Assembly: GCA_030639305.1 (NCBI GenBank)
Contig: DAOWCY010000148.1
Location: 1 to 18,003 of the forward strand
Reading direction: 5' to 3'
Length of the DNA: 18,003 nt
DNA from: JAGLQA01 sp023135565
GTDB lineage: Bacteria > Acidobacteriota > Aminicenantia > UBA2199
This document shows, piece by piece, positions 13,621-18,003 of the stretch (position 1 is the first letter of the stretch; the number at the start of each line of letters is the position of its first letter). The notes below the pieces were generated by a model. The model was not told the DNA's origin. It did no database searches and was given only the letters and a program-made list of their open reading frames with translations. The position numbers and the translations under genes are program-made.

Positions 13621-13790
13621 GCTGCGAAGCAGCTTATAGGCTCCCCACCCCGTGGGGTTGCCTTCGGCGACCAAAACCCTTTTGTAAAAGGGTTCTGGAC
13701 TCCCAAAACTTTTGATGAGCGATACACTTTCCTGTTACTCGAAAGCCCCTTATTGGCTGCCCGCGCCGCACCCTTCTGGACTCCAAAAAC
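13621..13790. repeat. Dispersed palindromic repeat block upstream of the sigma operon
   Basis: Contains GCTGCGAAGCAGC (13621-13633), the CCCCACCCCGTGGGG hairpin, the perfect inverted repeat AACCCTTTTGTAAAAGGGTT (13675-13694), and two partial copies of TTCTGGACTCC (13693, 13774). The 25 bases at 13745-13769 match the minus strand of 16883-16907 at 24 positions. The minus strand also matches the coding repeat in the CHAT gene (313-375). Confidence 0.75.
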
Positions 13791-13820
13791 TGGAAAAGAG
13801 ATACCTATACCATCAATAAC

Positions 13821-14162
13821 GTGTCTCCCAAAAGCGATGTCGGCTCCATAGACATCAGCCGCGACGGCGACCAGACCGGGCTGCCTTATCTTTACGGTTA
13901 CATGCTCAACCGGCAGAACAAAAACCGCATCGACGCCTATCTCCAGGGCGATAGCATGAAACACTCGCTCAAACAGCCCGACAAATGGGGCCTGATCCAT
14001 GGTGTTTTCCAGGTGCCGGAAACCGGCGGCGGCATTCGTTTATTTTTGCAGCAGGCGGACGGCAAATATGCCCAGAACGATTCCGCCGCCCGTTTTGACG
14101 AACCGGGAATCTATCTCTTCGACAGCAAAGAGGAAGCGGAGGAGTTCGTAAAGAATTATTAG
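13821..14162 (+). CDS. Hypothetical protein, probably the 3' remnant of a truncated gene
   Basis: The only sizeable plus-strand reading frame that looks real: 113 residues from a GTG at 13821, but the frame is open further upstream through NWKRDTYTINN (from 13788) into the flanking repeat. There is no Shine-Dalgarno site and no promoter. The composition is that of a normal soluble domain (GLPYLYGYMLNRQNKNRIDAYL, GLIHGVFQVPETGGG, a C-terminal FDSKEEAEEFVKNY helix). The left side ends exactly at a repeat block, so the N-terminal part was probably lost by rearrangement. I do not recognise the family; it does not resemble any neighbour. It may be unexpressed. Confidence 0.45.
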   Translation: MSPKSDVGSIDISRDGDQTGLPYLYGYMLNRQNKNRIDAYLQGDSMKHSLKQPDKWGLIHGVFQVPETGGGIRLFLQQADGKYAQNDSAARFDEPGIYLFDSKEEAEEFVKNY

Positions 14163-14170
14163 GACTATTA

Positions 14171-14206
14171 GGGCTGAATTATGAGTTGTGAATGATGAGT
14201 GATGAG
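14171..14206 (+). repeat. GGGCTGAATTATGA dispersed word with ATGAGTGATGAG tail
   Basis: GGGCTGAATTATGA (14171-14184) recurs identically at 16904-16917. Here it is followed by loosely periodic GTGAATGATGAGTGATGAG. It lies between the gene remnant and vapC. Confidence 0.55.
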
Positions 14207-14241
14207 GGGCGATCTACGATTACTCCGGCCTCATACCGGCC

Positions 14242-14682
14242 CTAATTTAAAGGATTGATGGTTTTTATTCCAATTTGATCTAAAACATCGCAAAGAGTAC
14301 TATCGGAGGTCACAAAAAACCGATCTTCATCACATATTAAATTATAAACCCCGACATGAAGGGAATCTAATGTCCTTAATCCATAGATTTTACCATATTC
14401 TTTCAATAAAAATTCTGCTTCCCGAACAATTGCATCTCCCAAAGGTTCAATGTAAAAGGAAGCAATCTGCTCATCAAAACCCGAAACGGCTGTTTGCAAT
14501 TCTTTTTCGTTTATTTCCCGGTTCCTAAACCTTCTAAAAATTGCACTATGAAATTCAAGGCAAGCTATTTCCGAAATCCAGATTTTATTTTCTTCGGAAT
14601 TTATCAAATTTGTGACCCGCTGTGTACCTTTCTCCTCGTGAAAAAATTTCACCAGCGCGGAAGTATCAAAAAACAAATTCAT
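14242..14682 (-). CDS. vapC: VapC-like PIN-domain ribonuclease toxin
   Basis: 146-residue PIN domain with all four acidic metal-binding positions: Asp6 (FFDTSALVK), Glu43 (CLEFHSA), Asp106 (LRTLDSLHV) and Asp127 (VTSDSTL). VapC toxins cleave RNA, often tRNA or rRNA, to arrest growth; the target here is unknown. The ATG overlaps the stop of the preceding antitoxin gene by four bases (ATGA), and the length is usual for the family. It looks intact and functional. Confidence 0.88.
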   Translation of the reverse strand: MNLFFDTSALVKFFHEEKGTQRVTNLINSEENKIWISEIACLEFHSAIFRRFRNREINEKELQTAVSGFDEQIASFYIEPLGDAIVREAEFLLKEYGKIYGLRTLDSLHVGVYNLICDEDRFFVTSDSTLCDVLDQIGIKTINPLN

Positions 14683-14894
14683 ACGCGGTCTTCCCTGCTC
14701 GATATAATATCTTCCGCTATAGACCTCTTACATTTCTTTAACGCTTCCCTAACCCTCATGTACGGTTCCCGTGGGCTTCTTGACCGTATCTTGCTTGTTC
14801 TGCTTTTTAAAGAAAGTATCAAGTTATATACCTTCAATATTTCATCAGGCTGTAAATGCCCCAATTCTTTTATCGCTTGCTCTCTAACTTTCAT
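14679..14894 (-). CDS. vapB: VapB-like antitoxin
   Basis: 71 residues, from the ATG at 14894 with AGAGGT 9 nt upstream (a TTG three bases earlier is rejected for lack of need). The small helical, highly basic protein (EILKVYNLILSLKSR.., VREALKKCKRSIAEDI) has no clear AbrB fold, but its position, four-base overlap with the PIN gene and short acidic tail fit an antitoxin. It would bind the toxin and probably repress its own promoter, which is a consensus one just upstream. Confidence 0.72.
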   Translation of the reverse strand: MKVREQAIKELGHLQPDEILKVYNLILSLKSRTSKIRSRSPREPYMRVREALKKCKRSIAEDIISSREDRV

Positions 14895-14923
14895 CAATAT
14901 TTTACCTCTTGAAATTCATTCAC

Positions 14924-14952
14924 ATAATAATACGATTAGAGCTATTTGTCAA
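14924..14952 (-). promoter_or_regulatory. Consensus promoter of the vapBC operon
   Basis: TTGACA (14952-14947), 17-nt spacer, TATTAT (14929-14924). Predicted start near 14917, leader of about 22 nt that includes AGAGGT. It serves as a comparison to the leaderless promoters in this window. Confidence 0.68.
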
Positions 14953-15030
14953 CTTTAACAGGGATTTTCTATCAACTTTCCTTCCAAAAAAATTGATTGA
15001 CCACTTCATGTTATATCGAAGGCCTTAATT

Positions 15031-15082
15031 CTGCCGCGAAGCGGCTAAGAGGTTGGGGACGCCGTCCCCCCGCGAAACGGCT
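15031..15082. repeat. Dispersed GC-rich hairpin repeat
   Basis: GCCGC-GAA-GCGGC (15033-15045), then GGGGAC-GCC-GTCCCC (15055-15069), then a second GCGAAACGGCTAA. A related hairpin is read in frame in the M48 gene (11408-11427). The stretch 14895-15109 has no gene. Confidence 0.6.
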
Positions 15083-15109
15083 AAACTGCTACTTCGGGGC
15101 ACGCAGATA

Positions 15110-15661
15110 TTACCAATCATCATAATCTTCAATCTCATCCAACTCGGTATCTTCCATGCCCCAGATTTCCTCTTTTAAAAGCTCAAAAACATTGTACACT
15201 ATCGGACAAATAGAACAATTATGAATAACACTGATTAACCTTGTTTCGAAACCGCTTTTATAAATATCAGGATAGGATGCACAGTCCCGGGGCCGAAAAT
15301 TATGAATAGAACAAATATTGTCTTTTAAAAAAGGGCAGGGACTGCGGTTAAAAATAAAACCATCCCCGTTATCTTGTTTTTTTAAATACTCTTTTTTGAA
15401 TTTGGCGGCCGTTACTTTCAACTCCCGCGTTATGTTTGTTACATCTTCCTTGTCGATTACCGGGCGCCTCTCTTTGCAGCAATTGGCACATTTGCGGCAG
15501 TCTATTTTTTTCGATACCTGCTTGAAAAATCTCTGGATACTCTTGTCGAGCCGGTTATCGGGAATTTCCACAGATTTAATGAACGACCGAAAACCCCAGT
15601 TCTCCCCTTCCTTTTCTTGGGCTAAATCTTTTATTATACCAGGATCGGTTTCAATCTTCAT
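15110..15661 (-). CDS. YkgJ-family cysteine-cluster protein
   Basis: 183-residue cytoplasmic protein with the Cys pattern of the YkgJ (CxxCxxCC) zinc/iron-binding family: Cys55, Cys58, Cys61-Cys62, then Cys109, Cys117, Cys127 (SIHNFRPRDCASYP) and a late pair Cys149/Cys152. Members are thought to bind a metal cluster, but their reactions are mostly unknown. The start at 15661 is the first ATG; the nearest AAGGGA lies 8 nt before it. A promoter at 15807-15835 would give a leader of about 138 nt. It stands alone. Confidence 0.8.
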   Translation of the reverse strand: MKIETDPGIIKDLAQEKEGENWGFRSFIKSVEIPDNRLDKSIQRFFKQVSKKIDCRKCANCCKERRPVIDKEDVTNITRELKVTAAKFKKEYLKKQDNGDGFIFNRSPCPFLKDNICSIHNFRPRDCASYPDIYKSGFETRLISVIHNCSICPIVYNVFELLKEEIWGMEDTELDEIEDYDDW

Positions 15662-15696
15662 AAGAAATTTCCCTTCGTTCAGGTTAAAATGTTTAT

Positions 15697-15729
15697 GCCA
15701 TTACATGGCGGTAATGAACAACATGTTGT
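15697..15729. promoter_or_regulatory. Palindromes in the leader of the YkgJ-family gene
   Basis: ACAACATGTTGT (15718-15729) is a perfect 12-bp palindrome. Next to it CATTAC (15699-15704) and GTAATG (15711-15716) form an inverted repeat, interleaved with GCCA/TGGC. They could be an operator or an RNA structure in the 5' untranslated region. Confidence 0.4.
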
Positions 15730-15744
15730 ACATATTTCAAGTTC

Positions 15745-15768
15745 CCACCGTCAGGTGGCTTTTTTTTT
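15745..15768 (+). terminator. Terminator-like hairpin on the plus strand
   Basis: CCACC (15745-15749), loop GTCA, GGTGG (15754-15758), then a run of nine T from 15760. As an intrinsic terminator it would act on plus-strand transcripts, yet no plus-strand gene precedes it closely. It may end readthrough or an unseen small RNA; on the minus strand it is simply a leader hairpin. Confidence 0.35.
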
Positions 15769-15806
15769 AAGCTTAGCCTTGAAAAACACTACAACATTAG
15801 ATTAAC

Positions 15807-15835
15807 AATTTACCAAAAACCGCCCATTATGTCAA
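15807..15835 (-). promoter_or_regulatory. Promoter upstream of the YkgJ-family gene
   Basis: TTGACA (15835-15830), 17-nt spacer, TAAATT (15812-15807). Predicted start near 15800, about 138 nt before the ATG at 15661, giving an unusually long leader for this window. Confidence 0.5.
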
Positions 15836-15856
15836 CCGAAAAGCCGGGGGAAACGC

Positions 15857-16843
15857 CTAATTTAAATCGAATAAAATCTTCTTGGCTTCATAAGAGTTGA
15901 ACATCTTTTCACCGGAATGGCCGATTCCATTTACAGTCAAGAAAACGGCGTTCTCAGGCCATCCGGGAAAAAGTTTCGTATACGAACGGTATTTTTTCCA
16001 GCGGTCGTACCTGGTTTTGCCCTGGAACACCGCCTGGGGGCGTTTGTCGAGATTCTTTTCGCCTGTGTCCCTGGTCCCGGCAAGGTAATAAGTCCGCCTG
16101 CCGGTAATATTACTAACAATGGTCTCGATACCCTGCGCCTGCATATAAGAATTCAAAGAGATCAGGCCATATTTGTATGTGTTGTAACCGGGAGCAGCGG
16201 ATTTGGGTACGACAAAGCCCCCACCGCGAACATAACGCCGCCCGTCGATGTATAAATAAGAGGAGGGATTCATAACCAGGAATAAGGTTCTTACACCGGG
16301 CGTCCCGGGACCTCGGCCGCCGGCTGCATAGCGGTTTACAAATTGCCCGCCGGCAGAATGACCGGCCAGGATGATTACTTTTAGATTCTTAAAATACCCG
16401 GTGGCGGTAATTTTTCGATAGATTTCGTCTATAACGGAAAACGAACTGAAGCGGGGTGTGCCCTGGGAAGAGGCCCCACCGCGCCAGTCCTTTTCCCAGA
16501 GATGTTCCCCTTGCCGCGGGTTGTCGGCTTTGGCTTGAAACTGCGGCGCTAAAATGAGAGTGCTTTCTAACTTTCCTTCCGCGGCGGCTGCGTTAACCAC
16601 ATATTTAAAATAATCGTCCGCATTGCGGTTTGTACCATGGATCACGATAATAGCCCGGGTAATTCTAACATTCCGTATGTTGAGCGGAAAGTTGCGGTAA
16701 TAGGGGATTTTTTTTCCTGTACTAAAGGTCAACCGGCCCCGGCAGTCAGCGGGATCGGTGCAGGGCAGCCCGGCCCACAGCGATGTCCCTACCACTGTAA
16801 AAAACAAAAACAAAGCAATAATTATTCTCATATATTTCTTCAT
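15857..16843 (-). CDS. Secreted alpha/beta serine hydrolase
   Basis: 328 residues. A signal peptide covers residues 1-24 (MKKYMRIIIALFLFFTVVGT..). The alpha/beta-hydrolase features are an oxyanion-loop HGTN (69-72), the nucleophile elbow GHSAGG with Ser163, a candidate acid Asp259 (AGTRDTGEKN) and a C-terminal His309 (GIGHSGEKMF). The family includes esterases and peptidases; substrate cannot be told. Cys28 and Cys34 follow the signal sequence and could form a disulphide. The gene has no Shine-Dalgarno; a promoter ends 6 nt before the ATG, predicting a leaderless mRNA. It is monocistronic. Confidence 0.82.
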   Translation of the reverse strand: MKKYMRIIIALFLFFTVVGTSLWAGLPCTDPADCRGRLTFSTGKKIPYYRNFPLNIRNVRITRAIIVIHGTNRNADDYFKYVVNAAAAEGKLESTLILAPQFQAKADNPRQGEHLWEKDWRGGASSQGTPRFSSFSVIDEIYRKITATGYFKNLKVIILAGHSAGGQFVNRYAAGGRGPGTPGVRTLFLVMNPSSYLYIDGRRYVRGGGFVVPKSAAPGYNTYKYGLISLNSYMQAQGIETIVSNITGRRTYYLAGTRDTGEKNLDKRPQAVFQGKTRYDRWKKYRSYTKLFPGWPENAVFLTVNGIGHSGEKMFNSYEAKKILFDLN

Positions 16844-16849
16844 GGACTT

Positions 16850-16878
16850 ATTTTACAAGAAATTATCATTTTTATCAA
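16850..16878 (-). promoter_or_regulatory. Promoter giving a leaderless hydrolase mRNA
   Basis: TTGATA (16878-16873), 17-nt spacer, TAAAAT (16855-16850), then AAGTCC and the ATG at 16843. The predicted start is the A of the ATG. The perfect hairpin GCCCGCG-G-CGCGGGC (16879-16893) lies immediately upstream. Confidence 0.6.
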
Positions 16879-17008
16879 GCCCGCGGCGCGGGCAGCCTAT
16901 AAGGGGCTGAATTATGAATGATAGGGGGCTTTGCTGCGCAGCAGCTAATCAAAAGTTTTGATCAAACTTTTACAAAAGTTTGGCCCCCGGCAGGGCCGCC
17001 GGAGGCTA
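16879..17008. repeat. Dispersed palindromic repeat block between hydrolase and acyltransferase genes
   Basis: Contains the GCCCGCG-G-CGCGGGC hairpin, GGGCTGAATTATGA, GCTGCGCAGC (16933-16942), ATCAAAAGTTTTGAT (16948-16962), the perfect inverted repeat CAAACTTTTACAAAAGTTTG (16963-16982) and GGCAGGGCCGCCGGAGGC. It is largely the reverse complement of the modules at 9686-9745 and 13745-13769, so one family in both orientations. Confidence 0.75.
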
Positions 17009-17029
17009 AGAGGATGGGTGCGCCGCACT

Positions 17030-17782
17030 TTATCGTTTTTTCACCATCTGGGCGGGGACGCCTAAGTTGACGGTGAATGGCTTGATCCGCCTGTGCACTA
17101 ACGTAGCGGCGCCGATGATCGCTCCTTTGCCGATCTTGACGCCGTCGAGTATAGTAGAAGACGCGCCGATCCAGATGTCGTCTTCGATAATAATACCCCC
17201 TTTGGAAACCGAGGGCTGACGCCATATGGGAATATCCTTCCGGTCGAAACTGTGGTTTCCCCCGGCAATCATATACAACTGCCCGGCAGTGAATACATAC
17301 CGGCCGATTTTTATAGAACTTTCAGAGATAATAATGTTGCCGGGTCCGATATTGGAATAATTGCCGATTTCGATGTCCCCTCCTTTGCAACTGATGGTCG
17401 AAGCCCTGCCGATCACTACATTATTCCCGATTTTGATGCCTTTATTGTCTTTTCCTTTGGCATCGATTACCGTGTTGTCGTCAAATACCACGTTATCACC
17501 GATTTCTATTTTCTTCGGGTGGCGGATGGTCATGTTACGGCCAAAAACAACGTTACGGCCTATCTTTTTAAATAATTTACGAAAAAATATTTTCCTCAAG
17601 GCAAATCCCAATGCGCCCGAAACCGAAGAAAATAACGTTACGATTAATTCATATTTTATAAAATAAAAAAATGAAACGTCACCTAAAAACATCTCTTTGT
17701 ATTTTTTGACCGCGCCTTTCTTCTCGTCTAAAAGGTCTTTCTGACCGCCGATATAATCCTGTTCGTTTTCTTTTTTTTCCAT
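17030..17782 (-). CDS. Hexapeptide-repeat (left-handed beta-helix) acyltransferase
   Basis: 250 residues. Residues about 1-65 are charged, then partly hydrophobic (VTLFSSVSGALGFAL). From about 75 on there are hexapeptide repeats ([IV]G-x-N/D-V-V pattern: IEIGDNVVFDDNTVI, IKIGNNVVIGRASTI, IEIGNYSNIGPGNII), and a GGNHSFDR loop (174-181) whose His is the usual catalytic base of O- or N-acetyltransferases of the WbbJ/NodL type, ending GVPAQMVKKR, the typical closing segment. The likely job is acetylating a surface-polysaccharide sugar with acetyl-CoA; substrate unknown, and no other glycan gene is in the window. AGGAG lies only 2 nt before the ATG, overlapping the region just past the -10. Confidence 0.85.
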   Translation of the reverse strand: MEKKENEQDYIGGQKDLLDEKKGAVKKYKEMFLGDVSFFYFIKYELIVTLFSSVSGALGFALRKIFFRKLFKKIGRNVVFGRNMTIRHPKKIEIGDNVVFDDNTVIDAKGKDNKGIKIGNNVVIGRASTISCKGGDIEIGNYSNIGPGNIIISESSIKIGRYVFTAGQLYMIAGGNHSFDRKDIPIWRQPSVSKGGIIIEDDIWIGASSTILDGVKIGKGAIIGAATLVHRRIKPFTVNLGVPAQMVKKR

Positions 17783-17789
17783 TTCTCCT

Positions 17790-17818
17790 ATTCTATAATA
17801 AATTTCCTATAATTTCAA
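17790..17818 (-). promoter_or_regulatory. Promoter of the acyltransferase gene
   Basis: TTGAAA (17818-17813), 17-nt spacer, TAGAAT (17795-17790). The predicted start at 17783 would be one base before the ATG, which would exclude the AGGAG from the mRNA; an alternative -10 (TATTAT, 17800-17795) would retain it. Confidence 0.5.
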
Positions 17819-17854
17819 CAACCTTGCCTGTAACTGTTCAGTTCTGGAAAAATC

Positions 17855-17881
17855 TAAAACAGTCTTGCCTCCGGCGGCCCT
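17855..17881. repeat. Partial dispersed repeat (TCTTGCCTCCGGCGGCCC)
   Basis: Matches 9669-9696 (AAAATC-AAAAAC-TCTTGCCTCCGGCGGCCC) with few differences. Located in the divergent intergenic region. Confidence 0.6.
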
Positions 17882-17933
17882 GCAATACTGTTGCCTTAAG
17901 GAAATAAAAAACGATCTAAAATGCCAATAAAGC

Positions 17934-17962
17934 TTGACAAATATGTGTTTTCTTGCTATAAC
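17934..17962 (+). promoter_or_regulatory. Consensus promoter of the rightward edge gene
   Basis: TTGACA (17934-17939), 17-nt spacer, TATAAC (17957-17962). Predicted start 17969, the A of the first ATG. Confidence 0.65.
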
Positions 17963-17968
17963 GTCCAC

Positions 17969-18003
17969 ATGAATTTAAAATTTAGATTTTTTAAGTTGGA
18001 ATA
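17969..18003 (+). CDS. 5' end of a rightward gene cut by the window edge
   Basis: ATG at 17969 opens MNLKFRFFKLE and runs to the window end without a stop. Eleven residues are too few to identify a product. The reason to call it is the consensus promoter whose -10 box ends 6 nt before the ATG with no Shine-Dalgarno in between, the same geometry as mntA and the hydrolase. Confidence 0.45.
   Translation, partial: MNLKFRFFKLE

Noticed and set aside
15704..15769. Small plus-strand peptide frame (MAVMNNMLYIFQ..) before the plus-strand terminator
   Set aside because: No ribosome-binding site or promoter and it runs through the palindromes and the terminator's T-run; more likely chance.
15917..16255. 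Plus-strand reading frame opposite the hydrolase gene
   Set aside because: Antisense shadow of a gene with intact catalytic motifs; composition is typical of an overlap frame.

Overview
The window looks like a chromosomal segment of an uncultured environmental bacterium. The protein repertoire (TPR-CHAT protein, a Reg_prop/Y_Y_Y/AraC hybrid regulator, PD40 plus Kre9/KNH-like repeats, a zinc-finger anti-sigma with an M48-TPR protease, a GG-leader peptide) and the abundant 9-bp-period dispersed repeats recall Candidatus Aminicenantes / Acidobacteriota-like genomes. That assignment is an inference from remembered family patterns, not a database result. Almost every gene is on the minus strand. 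The plus strand carries only a gene remnant (about 13791-14162) and the first codons of a gene at the right edge (17969).

Layout by position, left to right. At 1-167 is what looks like the end of an IS21-like element, abutting a TPR-CHAT gene (168-3233) whose CHAT domain stops before its catalytic His/Cys. A secreted PD40 beta-propeller with two Ig-like repeats follows (3502-5013), then a HepT/MntA toxin-antitoxin pair (5381-6044). Next is a one-piece propeller/Y_Y_Y/AraC transcription regulator (6332-9259). A 52-residue GG-leader RiPP-like precursor (9379-9537) has its own terminator and promoter region. A three-gene operon, read right to left, encodes a divergent sigma factor (12655-13545), a membrane zinc-finger anti-sigma (11771-12655) and a secreted M48 metalloprotease with TPRs (9840-11753). 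Then come the gene remnant, a VapBC pair (14242-14894), a YkgJ-type Cys-cluster protein (15110-15661), a secreted serine hydrolase (15857-16843), a hexapeptide-repeat acyltransferase (17030-17782), and the divergent edge gene.

Three patterns tie the window together. First, a two-block element (TTTAAA-N16-CGTCYAA) lies just upstream of both the sigma operon and the RiPP-like precursor. This suggests that the sigma factor controls itself and the peptide, although a shared repeat is a rival explanation. Second, dispersed repeats fill most intergenic space. The same families also occur in frame inside the CHAT gene (twice), the regulator and the M48 protease, adding low-complexity peptides, much like the palindromic elements described in Rickettsia. 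Third, three genes without a Shine-Dalgarno (mntA, the serine hydrolase, the edge gene) have a promoter with a 17-bp spacer whose -10 box ends exactly 6 nt before the ATG. They are predicted to be leaderless. Genes with clear AGGAGG-type sites instead have predicted transcription starts tens of bases upstream.
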